Origin: Mesosutterella multiformis
GTDB taxonomy: Bacteria > Pseudomonadota > Gammaproteobacteria > Burkholderiales > Burkholderiaceae_F
NCBI RefSeq assembly: GCF_003402575.1
Contig: NZ_BGZJ01000001.1
Location: 124,001-188,000 of the forward strand
DNA: 64,000 nucleotides
Reading direction: 5' to 3'
Made by a program: the position numbers and the translations under genes. The notes beneath the pieces were generated by a model. That model worked only from the letters and a program-made list of their open reading frames with translations. It was not told where the DNA came from and searched no databases. Of this stretch, positions 45,089 through 54,537 are shown piece by piece (positions within the stretch are counted from its first letter, which is position 1; every line of letters begins with the position of its first letter).

Positions 45089-45835
45089 TCAGAGCGCCGA
45101 GTCAAGGAATGACCGTTCCGCGGGATCCTCAATCGCCGGAGCGTCCGCTTCATCAAGCCCCTTCAGTTTTGCGATTTCTCGCTCCAGGCGATTAATCGTA
45201 TTGCGCTGGACATCCAGCTCCTTACGCACCTGATTAAAGGCCCGCGTCACCGGATCCTCAGCGCCTTCGACAACACCGTATGCGCTGAAGTGCTCGTGAT
45301 CCGCCTGCTTCGCGGCTTTCTTTTCACCGGCCACGTGGCCCGGAACGCCGACAATCGTCGCGTTCGCCGCGATCGGCTTCAGGCAGACCGCGTTCGAGCC
45401 GATTCTGGCGTTTCGTCCGACAGTCCATCCGCCGAGCACCTTCGCGCCGGCACCGACAATCACACCGGGTTCAAGCGTCGGGTGACGCTTTTCACCTCGT
45501 CCGAGACTCGTGCCGCCGAGCGTCACGCCCTGGTAAATCGTGCAGTCATCTCCCACCTCGGCGGTTTCGCCGATCACTGTGCCCATACCGTGGTCAATGA
45601 AAACACGGCGTCCGATTTTTGCCCCCGGATGAATCTCGATCCCGGTGAGAAACCGGGCAACATGACTCACCCAGCGGGCGAAGGTATACCAGCCCTGGAT
45701 CCAGCACCAGTGACTCAGCCGCCAGAACTGCACCGCGTGAAACCCGGGATAGGCGAGTAGCACTTCAAGCGTGCTGTGGCACGCCGGGTCTCGCTCCCGG
45801 ATGATCTGGATATCTTCTCTCACTCGCTCAAACAT
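45089..45835 (-). CDS. cysE: Serine O-acetyltransferase
   Basis: Makes O-acetylserine for cysteine synthesis. The N-terminal helical part ([37 protein letters not shown]) is followed by the left-handed beta-helix of hexapeptide repeats ([20 protein letters not shown], then [20 protein letters not shown]). At 248 aa with an extra C-terminal helix ([20 protein letters not shown]) it is of the longer type found near trmJ and suhB in betaproteobacteria. The order cysE-trmJ-suhB here is conserved in that group. Confidence 0.94.
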   Translation of the reverse strand: MFERVREDIQIIRERDPACHSTLEVLLAYPGFHAVQFWRLSHWCWIQGWYTFARWVSHVARFLTGIEIHPGAKIGRRVFIDHGMGTVIGETAEVGDDCTIYQGVTLGGTSLGRGEKRHPTLEPGVIVGAGAKVLGGWTVGRNARIGSNAVCLKPIAANATIVGVPGHVAGEKKAAKQADHEHFSAYGVVEGAEDPVTRAFNQVRKELDVQRNTINRLEREIAKLKGLDEADAPAIEDPAERSFLDSAL

Positions 45836-45915
45836 GGAAATCAGTCCTTAAGGTTCTGGCAGGATTCGCCTATATTACCCGACTTTTTCACTCGGGTTTA
45901 AGCGGGCGTCGAAAT

Positions 45916-46749
45916 TTATTTCAGCTCGGATTTCTTCCCGGCTTTCTTCTGCCCCTTCCGTTCGGTTTTCGGGCAGATGATGGCCGCGCACACGCCCCGC
46001 AGCATGTCGACTTCCGGCTGCGTAAGACCTGCGCGGGCAATAATCCGGCGGGTCATCGGCATCAGAAACTTGGGTTCTGCCGAATTGAGAGCCCCGCAGG
46101 CTGTCATCGCGCGGGCCCAGTGCTCAAGGAAGCCTTCAATCGCGGGCACTTCTGCCGGGGGATCCCGGTCGAAACGGGTTTCCCAGTCGTAGAGCTTGCC
46201 CTCTTCCCCAGCCCGGCTGCGCTCCGTCATATGAAGTTCATACGCGGTCACCTGCACGGACTGCGCAAGATTAAGGCTCGGGCTCTCAGGATCCGCGGGG
46301 ATGGCTGCGATCCCCTGACAGACCTCGATCTCCGCGTTCGTGAGACCGCTGCGTTCCGTACCGAACACAAACGCGATGTCACCGGGTTCAGACGCGAGGA
46401 AATCGCAGGCGCGGGAAGCCGCGGACCGGAGTTCCTCGATCGGGGGACCGTACTCACGGTCATACCCCGAAAGCGCCCAGGCAAAGGTAACTCCATTCAG
46501 CGCCTCAGTCAGCGTCGCGACTGAATGGCTCTCCCGCAGGACGTCGACCGAGCTTGTCGAAAGCGCGATCGCGTCCGGATGCTCCCGATAATCCGGGTGC
46601 TTCGGATTCACCACCCAAAGGTCTCTGAAGCCCATCGTTTTGATTGCCCGGGCGGCGGCACCGATGTTCGCGGGGAGACTGGGGTCGCAGAGGACAAACC
46701 TCACCCGGGAAGCCTTGTTAGGAGTCTGCATTTCCTGATACTCACGCAT
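45916..46749 (-). CDS. trmJ: tRNA (cytidine/uridine-2'-O-)-methyltransferase
   Basis: SPOUT methyltransferase that 2'-O-methylates position 32 of several tRNAs. Visible motifs are VRFVLCDPSLPANIGAAARA with IKTMGF at the start, FVFGTERSGLTNAEIEVC near residue 125 and LNLAQSVQVTAYEL near residue 155, which form the knotted SAM site. The start is uncertain between 46749 and an ATG six codons later (46731); both have weak ribosome sites. It is divergent from suhB, a conserved neighbour. Confidence 0.92.
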   Translation of the reverse strand: MREYQEMQTPNKASRVRFVLCDPSLPANIGAAARAIKTMGFRDLWVVNPKHPDYREHPDAIALSTSSVDVLRESHSVATLTEALNGVTFAWALSGYDREYGPPIEELRSAASRACDFLASEPGDIAFVFGTERSGLTNAEIEVCQGIAAIPADPESPSLNLAQSVQVTAYELHMTERSRAGEEGKLYDWETRFDRDPPAEVPAIEGFLEHWARAMTACGALNSAEPKFLMPMTRRIIARAGLTQPEVDMLRGVCAAIICPKTERKGQKKAGKKSELK

Positions 46750-46972
46750 AAAGCTGAATTGAAACCTGAAGATGGTAACAGCTTTAGGCGAGGGTGCCGC
46801 CTCCCATCCCCGCTTTTCCGCTGTATCCTTCTGTCGCCGGAATTATTTTTACTCGTTAAAATAACGGTCTCTTTATTGCAGGGAAAAATCACGCCTGGGC
46901 ACTCTATCGTCCCCCCTCGTTCTCTTTTCCCCGATCCACTTATCCCATTAACAACCAGGTGCATCTGAACAT

Positions 46973-47758
46973 ATGGCCAACATAGACATCGCCATCCGTG
47001 CGGCCCGCGAAGCAGCCGACATCATCAACCAGGCTTCCCGCAACATCGAAAACGTCAACGTCCAGACGAAAGCTCTTCATGACTACGTCACCGACGCGGA
47101 CAAGGCTGCCGAGCGCGCTGTCATCGATATTCTGTCTCACTACTGCCCGGATCACGCCATTCTTTCCGAAGAGGCCGGGCTTGTCGGTCAGACGAATTCC
47201 GAGTTTGTCTGGGTCGTGGATCCGATCGACGGCACGACGAACTTCATTCATGGCTTCCCGCAGTACGCCGTGTCGATCGCGCTGAAGCGCGGGAACGACA
47301 TTCTCGAAGCTGTGGTCTACGATCCGCTGAAGGATGAGATGTTCACCGCGACCCGCGGCGAAGGTGCTCGCCTCAATAACCGCCGTATCCGCGTTTCCGG
47401 CCGTACGAGCTTCGGCGCTTCGCTGATCGGCACGGGCTTCCCCTTCCGCGGCGGTGATGACTTTGAGGGCTATGCCCGTGTCTTCACTTCTGTCGCGAAG
47501 CAGACGTCCGGTATCCGCCGCGCCGGCGCTGCCTCGCTCGACCTCGCTTATGTCGCCTGCGGCCGTCTCGACGGCTTCTGGGAAAGCGGTCTGAAGCCCT
47601 GGGACATTGCCGCCGGCTCTCTCCTCGTTCTTGAAGCCCGCGGTCTCGTGACTGACTTTGAGGGAGAAGACCACTATCTCGACACCGGCTCCATCGTCGC
47701 CGGTACGCCGAAGATCTTCGGAACGCTCTTCCCGATCGTTACCAACAAGGTCGCCTGA
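46973..47758 (+). CDS. suhB: Inositol-1-monophosphatase family protein (SuhB)
   Basis: Mg-dependent phosphatase of the IMPase family; in enterics SuhB also takes part in rRNA antitermination. Metal-site motifs are LSEEAG near residue 65, WVVDPIDGTTNFIHGFP near 80 and LKPWDIAAGSLLVLEARG near 205. At 261 aa it has the usual length. It may act as a phosphatase, as an antitermination factor, or both. A terminator follows. Confidence 0.92.
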   Translation: MANIDIAIRAAREAADIINQASRNIENVNVQTKALHDYVTDADKAAERAVIDILSHYCPDHAILSEEAGLVGQTNSEFVWVVDPIDGTTNFIHGFPQYAVSIALKRGNDILEAVVYDPLKDEMFTATRGEGARLNNRRIRVSGRTSFGASLIGTGFPFRGGDDFEGYARVFTSVAKQTSGIRRAGAASLDLAYVACGRLDGFWESGLKPWDIAAGSLLVLEARGLVTDFEGEDHYLDTGSIVAGTPKIFGTLFPIVTNKVA

Positions 47759-47797
47759 GTACGGCAGCGGTCTGAAACTTCAGACACTCTCTGAATC

Positions 47798-47831
47798 GGG
47801 GCGGTTCATTTCTGAATGAGCCGCCCTTTTT
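47798..47831 (+). terminator. Rho-independent terminator of suhB
   Basis: Stem GGGCGGTTCA ... TGAGCCGCCC with a TTTCTGAA-type loop, then five T residues. Confidence 0.87.
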
Positions 47832-47906
47832 CTATTCTCTCTTGGCATACAGGATAAAATTTCACCCTGCCCGCTTTTCTTCAATCCCCGGGAGACGCTT
47901 TACAAA

Positions 47907-50576
47907 GTGACCAAGCCCAGCCTTAACCAATCCACAGAGAACGCTGATCTCTCCACGCTCACCCCTGCCATGCGGCAGTTTATTGAAATCCGCACAGAGG
48001 TCGCGAAGCAGCATCCGAATATCCTGCTCCTCTACCGGATGGGAGACTTCTACGAAACGTTTTTTGAAGACGCGGTGGAAATCAACAGGCTTCTCGGCAT
48101 CACTCTCACGAGCCGCGGAAAGGATAAGCCGGATGCCATTCCGATGGCGGGCGTCCCCTTTATGACGCTGGACTCATATCTCGCGCGTCTCGTGAAACTC
48201 GGGAAATCCGTGGGAATTGTGGAGCAGATTGGGGACCCGGCAGCGGTCAAAGGCACGATGCCGCGGAAACTCGTGCGGATTGTGACCCCCGGCACCATCA
48301 CAGAGGATGAGCTGCTTCCCGCGAAGGCGGACGCCGCGCTAATTGCGGTCTGCCCGCCATCCGGAAAAAAATCCCCGCAGTGGTCCGTGGTGTCCCTTGT
48401 ACTTTCCAGCGGCGCGTTCAAGGGTTTCTGCTGCACAGAGGACGAGCTTCCGGGCGAAATCGCCCGTATCTCGCCTCAGGAAATCCTGATACCGGATTCC
48501 TGCCGGGAAACCGCGAAGTCTTTCTCAGGAGCCGCGCAGCTCACCCCGCTTCCCGACTGGCATTTTGACCCGAAGCACGGAACCGATGAGCTGCTCCATC
48601 ACTTCAATATGGAGAATCTCGACGCCTGGGCGGTGAGTGAAAAGCCAGGGGTTCTCGCGGCCGCCGGCGCCATTCTGGGGTACGTGGAACAGACTCAGGT
48701 GGACGCGGTGCCGCATATCCGTCCTCTCGTCTTTGAGGAGTCGAGCCGCTTTGTCGGCCTTGATCCCTCAAGCCGACGGAATCTTGAACTCACAGAACCG
48801 CTCCGGAGCGAAAACGGACCGACCCTTTTCTCCACGATCGATCACTGCCACACCTCGATGGGATCCCGGATGCTGCGAAGCTGGATCACGCAGCCGCTGC
48901 GGGATCCAACGGTTCCCCGCGCGCGGCACGAAGCCGTTCGGGAGATGATTGAAAACGAATCACTCCGCGACGCACTTTCCGAGCCGCTTAAAAACCTTCC
49001 CGATCTGGAACGCGTGGCGTCCCGTATCGCGCTGGGTTCCGTACGGCCAAGAGAGCTTTCCGGGTTACGGGACGCGCTCCCGGCTCTGCAGAGGCTCTCT
49101 GAAGCCGCCGCGCTCTCACGGGTTCCGCTTATCTCCGACACCGCGGCAATCCTGAAACCCGATCCCGCGCTTACCGATCTCCTCGGGAGAGCGCTTCTTG
49201 AACTTCCCGCCGTTACGCTCCGGGATGGACGCGTGATCGCGGATAGCTTCAGTGACGAGCTGAAAGAACTCCGGGAACTCCGGGACAATGCCGGCAATGT
49301 GCTCGCGCAGATCGAAGCGCGGGAAAAAGAGCGGACCGGCATCCCGACACTCCGGGTGGAATATAACCGTGTCTCCGGCTACTACATCGAGGTCTCCAGG
49401 GCTCAGGCCGATAAGGTGCCGGATGACTACCGCAGACGTCAGACACTGAAGAACACCGAGCGCTTTATTACGCCGGAACTCAAGTCGCTTGAAGACAAGG
49501 CGCTCGCCGCCAAAGACCGGGCGCTCGCGCTCGAGCGAAGCCTCTACCAGGGGCTGATCGAGTCCTGCAGCGCGTATGTTGATGCGCTGACGCGGGCCTC
49601 TGAAGCCGCGGCAACACTTGACGCCCTCCTCTCCTTCGCGAAGCACGCGGCTGATATGGAGTGGACGTGCCCCGAGCTCTCGGACGCCCCTGGGCTCATG
49701 ATCGAAGGGGCCCGGCACCCTGTGGTTGAAAAGGCGCTGGAGCACTATGTGGCAAACGACTGCTCGCTAGAACCCGGGCGGCGGCTTCTCGTGATCACCG
49801 GCCCGAATATGGGCGGCAAGTCGACCTATATGCGCAGCGTCGCGCTGATCGTGATTCTTGCGCTCGCCGGCTCCTGGGTTCCGGCGAAGCACGCCCGTAT
49901 CGGTTCGATCGACCGGATTCTCACCCGCATCGGCGCGAGTGACGATCTCGCGCGCGGTCTCTCCACCTTCATGGTTGAGATGGTGGAGGCCGCTGCGATT
50001 CTTCATCAGGCCACTGACCGGTCACTCGTTCTCATGGATGAAATCGGCCGGGGCACATCAACCTTTGACGGTCTGTCGCTCGCGGGTGCCATCGCGCGGG
50101 AACTCGCGGACCGGATCCGCTGCTACACGCTTTTCGCGACGCATTACTTTGAACTCACGATGCTCGCGCAGACCTGCGCGGAAGTCGCGAATGTACACGT
50201 CAAAGCGGTGCAGAGCGGCGGAAAAGTGGTTTTCCTGCACGAAGTCACTGAGGGGCCGGCAAGCCAGAGCTACGGTATCGCGGTGGCGCAGCTCGCCGGG
50301 GTGCCGCAGCATGTGATCCGCGAGGCGAAAGCGATGCTTCGGGAACTGGAGAAACGGGCGGAAGAGAATGGCCCTGAACCGGATCTTTTCTCCTCTCCGG
50401 CGGCTTCACTTCCGGAACCCGAAATCGAACTGGAGGAGGAACGTGAGAGTCCTGAGGTGGAGAAGGCCCTCTCCATCCGGGATGATCTCCTCGCAATCGA
50501 CCCGGATACCCTCACTCCGCGGGAAGCGCTCGCTTCACTCTACGAACTCATCCAGAAAGCAAAGAAGAAGGATTGA
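47907..50576 (+). CDS. mutS: DNA mismatch repair protein MutS
   Basis: Recognises mismatches and starts repair with MutL. The mismatch-binding LLYRMGDFYETFF motif is near residue 42. The ATPase has Walker A TGPNMGGKSTYMRS near residue 631, then DDLARGLSTFMVEM, Walker B LVLMDEIGRGTSTFDGLS and ATHYFELT. At 889 aa it is full length. The start is the GTG at 47907; the only upstream purine tract (GGGAG) is rather far, so a start at an internal ATG (near residue 22) cannot be fully excluded. Confidence 0.96.
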   Translation: MTKPSLNQSTENADLSTLTPAMRQFIEIRTEVAKQHPNILLLYRMGDFYETFFEDAVEINRLLGITLTSRGKDKPDAIPMAGVPFMTLDSYLARLVKLGKSVGIVEQIGDPAAVKGTMPRKLVRIVTPGTITEDELLPAKADAALIAVCPPSGKKSPQWSVVSLVLSSGAFKGFCCTEDELPGEIARISPQEILIPDSCRETAKSFSGAAQLTPLPDWHFDPKHGTDELLHHFNMENLDAWAVSEKPGVLAAAGAILGYVEQTQVDAVPHIRPLVFEESSRFVGLDPSSRRNLELTEPLRSENGPTLFSTIDHCHTSMGSRMLRSWITQPLRDPTVPRARHEAVREMIENESLRDALSEPLKNLPDLERVASRIALGSVRPRELSGLRDALPALQRLSEAAALSRVPLISDTAAILKPDPALTDLLGRALLELPAVTLRDGRVIADSFSDELKELRELRDNAGNVLAQIEAREKERTGIPTLRVEYNRVSGYYIEVSRAQADKVPDDYRRRQTLKNTERFITPELKSLEDKALAAKDRALALERSLYQGLIESCSAYVDALTRASEAAATLDALLSFAKHAADMEWTCPELSDAPGLMIEGARHPVVEKALEHYVANDCSLEPGRRLLVITGPNMGGKSTYMRSVALIVILALAGSWVPAKHARIGSIDRILTRIGASDDLARGLSTFMVEMVEAAAILHQATDRSLVLMDEIGRGTSTFDGLSLAGAIARELADRIRCYTLFATHYFELTMLAQTCAEVANVHVKAVQSGGKVVFLHEVTEGPASQSYGIAVAQLAGVPQHVIREAKAMLRELEKRAEENGPEPDLFSSPAASLPEPEIELEEERESPEVEKALSIRDDLLAIDPDTLTPREALASLYELIQKAKKKD

Positions 50577-50998
50577 TAGAGAGAAGGACACATGGCAGGG
50601 ATCCGGATCCGCCGATTCGGATTTCTGCGCATCCTCTGACTCTCCATTGATGTCCGCAGCTTCGCTGGCCAACAGGCGGTTATCTCCTCTCACGCTTAAA
50701 TCGGATACGGCATCCTTTGCTCCCTCTGGAAAGCCGCCCTGTTTTTCAGCCGCTCCTATCACTTCTGTATTGTTTTCAGGCCGCCTTCTCCAAGAGAGAA
50801 TACGCTGAAACGGATGCTTACCTTCCCCATCTGAATGCGGCTCAAAAAGGCTCATTCGTTGTTTTCTTTCATGCTAGATTGATGTTCAACGTGATTGAGG
50901 AATGGGGCATCAGGTTGCTTCTACAACTGCAGAAATCCCCGATACCTAAAGAAAACCTCAAGCCTGAAAACCGACATACAGATTGATGGAGTAACACC
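50577..50998. other. Gap between mutS and trxA
   Basis: About 420 bases without a convincing gene. An 89-codon plus-strand frame ending at 50986 has a weak ribosome site and no recognisable product. The promoter of trxA is expected near 50850-50990 (AT-richer, with ATGGAG before the start codon). Confidence 0.4.
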
Positions 50999-51325
50999 AT
51001 GGAATACAAGTTCACGAAAGACAATTTCGAAACCGAAGTGCTGAAGAGCGATAAGCTCGTGCTGATCGATTTCTATGCCGACTGGTGCGGTCCCTGCCGT
51101 ACGATGGGTCCAGTTGTTGACCAAATTGCCAAGGATTACGAGGGCAAAGTGAAGGTCGGCAAGATCAATGTCGACGAAGAGCAGGAAATCGCGGCGCAGT
51201 TCGGCATCCGTTCGATTCCGTGCTTTGTCTTCATGAAGGATGGCGAAGTGGCGGATCACGTGGTCGGCGCTGTTCCCAGCGACGAGCTCACCTACCGTAT
51301 CGACGAGCTGACGAAAGCAGCCTGA
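50999..51325 (+). CDS. trxA: Thioredoxin 1
   Basis: 108-aa cytoplasmic disulfide reductase. The active site is FYADWCGPCRTM near residue 30. Asp26 is in LIDFYAD and the cis-proline is in IRSIPCFVFM. A cysteine follows the cis-proline where thioredoxins usually have threonine, so there is one extra thiol near the active site. GGAG precedes the ATG. Single gene with its own terminator. Confidence 0.96.
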   Translation: MEYKFTKDNFETEVLKSDKLVLIDFYADWCGPCRTMGPVVDQIAKDYEGKVKVGKINVDEEQEIAAQFGIRSIPCFVFMKDGEVADHVVGAVPSDELTYRIDELTKAA

Positions 51326-51373
51326 TTCCAAAGAAAAAGAAGGGATCTCCGTCTGGCGATCCCTCTTCTTCAG

Positions 51374-51414
51374 GCACCGACGCGAAGCAGACTTCGCCTC
51401 GGTGCTTTTTCTTT
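51374..51414 (+). terminator. Rho-independent terminator of trxA
   Basis: GCACCGA ... TCGGTGC with an inner GCGAAG/CTTCGC stem, then TTTTTCTTT. A smaller hairpin (GAAGGGATC / GATCCCTCTTC) precedes it at 51338-51369. Confidence 0.85.
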
Positions 51415-51435
51415 ACTGGTACACCGATCAGGTGA

Positions 51436-52146
51436 TCAGTCTTTCAGGAAGTAAGTCACGGTCGTCACGACACGAACCTTCTTCTCATACGGCGTGCTCT
51501 GATTGGCATCCGTAATGGAGAACTGTCCCTGGTTCGCGGACTTGATCTTTCCGATATGGGAACCCGAGTCCGCCGCGAACTTCTGCGCCACCTCGCGCGC
51601 GTTCTTCGTCGCTTCCTCAACCATCGCAGGCTTCACTGTGTTCAGTTTGGTATAGAGGAACACCGTATTCCACTTATCCGTGGTCACCGGAACGCCTTCG
51701 CCGATCAGCTCCTTTTGGGCCGCCATCAGACGGCGAACCTGATCCACTTTTGTGGAATTCACCGTAATGGAGCCGGTGAGCGTATAGCGCGGACCGCGCA
51801 TATCCATCCCCTCAGCGTTCCGGTCCTGAATTTCCGGGGCCCCAAAGCTGAACTCGGAGTCTTCAAGCCCGCTCTTCTTCAGGAACGCCACCACTTTCTG
51901 GCTGTCCGCCTCAACCTTCGTATGCGTGGTGAGAAGGTTGTCGCCGGTTTCCTTGAAGGTAATCGGCCAGATCACCTGATCTGCCGGGACTTCCCGCTCA
52001 GCAAGGCCCTTCACCGTGACAACCCGGGTCTGTCCCAGATACTGGGAAACGCCGGTATAAAACATGCAGCCAAGAAAGATCAGACCAACCGCTACGCCGG
52101 CACCAATCAGACCGCCAGTGGTCCATCCGGAATTTTTTTCCATCAC
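51436..52146 (-). CDS. SIMPL (DUF541) domain membrane-anchored protein
   Basis: 236-aa protein with an uncleaved N-terminal anchor (LIGAGVAVGLIFLGCMFYTG) and a periplasmic SIMPL domain. Visible blocks are TRVVTVKGLAEREVPADQVI, TKVEADSQKVVAFLKKSGL and PAMVEEATKNAREVAQKFA with the KVRVVTTVTYFL end strand. SIMPL/BP26-like proteins form oligomeric periplasmic assemblies linked to oxidative stress; the role here is unproven. It is divergent from the small acidic protein gene. Confidence 0.85.
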   Translation of the reverse strand: MMEKNSGWTTGGLIGAGVAVGLIFLGCMFYTGVSQYLGQTRVVTVKGLAEREVPADQVIWPITFKETGDNLLTTHTKVEADSQKVVAFLKKSGLEDSEFSFGAPEIQDRNAEGMDMRGPRYTLTGSITVNSTKVDQVRRLMAAQKELIGEGVPVTTDKWNTVFLYTKLNTVKPAMVEEATKNAREVAQKFAADSGSHIGKIKSANQGQFSITDANQSTPYEKKVRVVTTVTYFLKD

Positions 52147-52274
52147 GCAACTCCTTCAATCCGAGAGATCAGAAGGAAAAGCCTCAAAAAGCTTTTCTTT
52201 CCCACTATTATTAGGGAGCTTCCCGGAATTGAAAAGACCGGCTTTTTTATAAAGTGTTACAGAAAAGGCATAAT

Positions 52275-52661
52275 ATGCAATTAGATCAGGAATGGGATGA
52301 CGTTGAAGTAGACGAAGGTGGTATCGATCCGAATGATTTCTCCCATTACCTCGAGACCGATGAGGTGCTGAGAGGATTCGCGATGATTGCTCTCAAGCGC
52401 GGCTACGAGATGATTGACGCAGGAGAGGATCAGGGCGTTGTGGCTGAGGCGTTGGTTCTGCTCTTCCACGAGTCTGAAGTTCCGGATGCCTTCGATATTT
52501 TCAGCTGGGCCTCTGACTACTTTGAAAATGTCGACTGGAACGACTTCATGAATAACTATGTTTCAAGCCCCGCAGAAGGTCTCTTCTCAGAGGAAGAAGC
52601 CGGTGCGATCCGTGAGTCGCTTGACCGGGCGCTTGAGCAGACCCAGATTGAAAACGCCTGA
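52275..52661 (+). CDS. Small acidic uncharacterised protein
   Basis: 128-aa cytoplasmic protein, not recognised. It is strongly acidic (DQEWDDVEVDEGGIDPNDFS at the start) and mostly helical, with no cysteine, signal or membrane part. A pattern of short helical repeats (MIALKRGYEMIDAGEDQGVV) is visible. AAGG lies ~7 nt before the ATG at 52275, preferred over a frame start at 52254. Codon use is that of the chromosome, so it is a resident gene. Confidence 0.65.
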   Translation: MQLDQEWDDVEVDEGGIDPNDFSHYLETDEVLRGFAMIALKRGYEMIDAGEDQGVVAEALVLLFHESEVPDAFDIFSWASDYFENVDWNDFMNNYVSSPAEGLFSEEEAGAIRESLDRALEQTQIENA

Positions 52662-52687
52662 CTGAGGGCGTTTCTCCGCGTTTGGTT

Positions 52688-53989
52688 CTATGTTCCCGCA
52701 AGCTTTTCCCGATCCAGTACAAGGCGGCTTGCGGGGAGCAGATAAAGGAAAAACGCGAAAGCGAGCGACGCGGGGGCCGCGCCGAGAACGGAGAGCGGAA
52801 TAGCGCCCGCGATTGACCAGGGAATCAGAGGCGCGATCACAATCGCGCTGTCCTCAATATCCAGCGCGAGCTTCTCCTGATCCGGTCTCACGCCAGTGCA
52901 GAGATCATGAGTCAGCATGACGGCGAACGACTGATTGCAGGAGACCCCGCAGGCAAGAATCGCGGCCAGCGTCACCGCACTGACAATTGTTACCCGGGCC
53001 GCGACTCGTTCAATCAGCCCCCGGATCCCCTGAAGCAGCCGGGTACGAATGAAAATCCCGGCGTACGTTGCTGAAATACAGACAATCGCGATCCCCTTCG
53101 CGAAGGACACCATGCCGCCGCCATTCATCAGATGAGCAACAGTGGCATTTTCTGACTGGTAGCCCAGTACAAGCATTCTGAGAATGTCAGAAATTCCCAT
53201 ATGCTGAATGAAAAAGCAGATGAGAGAGGCCGCCGCGACGCTGATCCCCATGGTGAGCCTGACGTTGACGCGAAAAAGTACGAGCCCCACCACAATCAGA
53301 GCCGGAATCACCGTAATCCAGGAAGAAACGAAAACGGAAGCGAAAATTCCGCGGATCTCCGGAACCTGGCCGCTCCCGAGATAAAGAAACCCCATCAGAA
53401 GGTAAAGGAGAGACGCCAGAATAAAAGCCGGCGCTCCGGTCACCAGCATTCTCTTCAGGTTACATCTCAGGTCCGTATGCGTGATCGCTGAAACCAGCAT
53501 GGCGCTGGTCGACATCGGAGACCACCGATCCCCAACAAAGATTCCTGACATCACAGCACCCGCTGTGAAAAGCGGCGAAACGCCAAGTGACGCCCCGATC
53601 GTCATTGAGATCACGCCCATGGTCGCGACGGTGCCGAAAGACGTTCCCGTGAGAACCGAGAGCAGTGTATTCGCGAAGAAAATGAGAACGAGGAAAAATT
53701 CCGGACGGATGAGGTCGGATACAAAAATCACGATATCCGGAATCGTGCCCGCTGCCCGCCAGCTCGCGGTCAGCATGCCGATAAAGAGAAACGTGATGAG
53801 GATGCCGCTTACCGTACGGACACCCTCAATCGACATCTCCCAGACTTCCTTGAGGCCATACCCCCGGAAGACCGCGAAGCCCGCGAAGAGGAGATATCCT
53901 CCCGCAAGCGCATACAGAATGGAAAGCCCGGACGCGACGCAGAAAACCAGAAGCGCGCTGAATAACAGAAGCACTACGGCCTGAGGCAT
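52688..53989 (-). CDS. NhaC-family Na+/H+ antiporter
   Basis: 433-aa inner-membrane exchanger with about 11 hydrophobic segments. Characteristic pieces are NTLLSVLTGTSFGTVATMGV, GAVMSGIFVGDRWSPMSTSA near residues 145-165 and the late CGVSCNQSFAVMLTHDL region with SIAGAIPLSVLGA. These match NhaC proteins, some of which exchange organic acids (for example malate/lactate) instead of plain cations. The substrate is therefore open. A DUF488 gene lies 20 nt upstream on the same strand, probably in one transcript. Confidence 0.87.
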   Translation of the reverse strand: MPQAVVLLLFSALLVFCVASGLSILYALAGGYLLFAGFAVFRGYGLKEVWEMSIEGVRTVSGILITFLFIGMLTASWRAAGTIPDIVIFVSDLIRPEFFLVLIFFANTLLSVLTGTSFGTVATMGVISMTIGASLGVSPLFTAGAVMSGIFVGDRWSPMSTSAMLVSAITHTDLRCNLKRMLVTGAPAFILASLLYLLMGFLYLGSGQVPEIRGIFASVFVSSWITVIPALIVVGLVLFRVNVRLTMGISVAAASLICFFIQHMGISDILRMLVLGYQSENATVAHLMNGGGMVSFAKGIAIVCISATYAGIFIRTRLLQGIRGLIERVAARVTIVSAVTLAAILACGVSCNQSFAVMLTHDLCTGVRPDQEKLALDIEDSAIVIAPLIPWSIAGAIPLSVLGAAPASLAFAFFLYLLPASRLVLDREKLAGT

Positions 53990-54009
53990 CGCGTCTCCAA
54001 TCTCAGGGA

Positions 54010-54387
54010 TTACTTTTTCAGGGAAATGGCAGCGGCCGCTTTTTCAAGCGCTGCCTTCAGTGTTCCAACGTGACTCGGCGCTCCGGCCTTTGCCGCATAG
54101 AGGAGCGTTACCCGATCAGTGCCTTCCGGAATAGAGCGAATAAATTCCCCAACCGCTGGGGAATCCTCGAGCTCCTTCGCGTAGCGCTCGGAAAAAGTCT
54201 TAAAACGCCCTTCTCTATCCTCGTGAAACCACTTCCGGAGATCCGGGGATGGCGTGATCTCTTTAGCCCAGCAGCTGATATCGGCATCCGCCTTCTTCAC
54301 CCCCCGGGGCCACAGCCGGTCAACCAGGACACGGTAACCATCTTCAGGTGACGCGGGATCGTAAATTCTTTTGAGAACAAATTCCAT
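54010..54387 (-). CDS. DUF488 (YeaO-like) protein
   Basis: 125-aa cytoplasmic protein of the DUF488 family. The signature VLVDRLWPRGVKKADADIS near residue 22 and LRKWFHEDREGRFKTFSERY near residue 50 are clear. The function is unknown. It is upstream of the NhaC antiporter gene and likely co-transcribed with it. Confidence 0.88.
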   Translation of the reverse strand: MEFVLKRIYDPASPEDGYRVLVDRLWPRGVKKADADISCWAKEITPSPDLRKWFHEDREGRFKTFSERYAKELEDSPAVGEFIRSIPEGTDRVTLLYAAKAGAPSHVGTLKAALEKAAAAISLKK

Positions 54388-54537
54388 AGTGACTCAGTCT
54401 CCAAAGACATTACTCAGACGTAATGCCTTATCTTAGGCGGTTTGGAAGCGTCTATGGATCCCTCTTTTTAGTTTTGGAACGCGGCATCCTGAATATTGGG
54501 TTCCCTGCATATCGTCATCGGCAGGGCTATGGCAGGT

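Noticed and set aside
50717-50986. An 89-codon frame between mutS and trxA
   Set aside because: Weak ribosome site, mixed composition and no recognisable product. More likely trxA upstream region.
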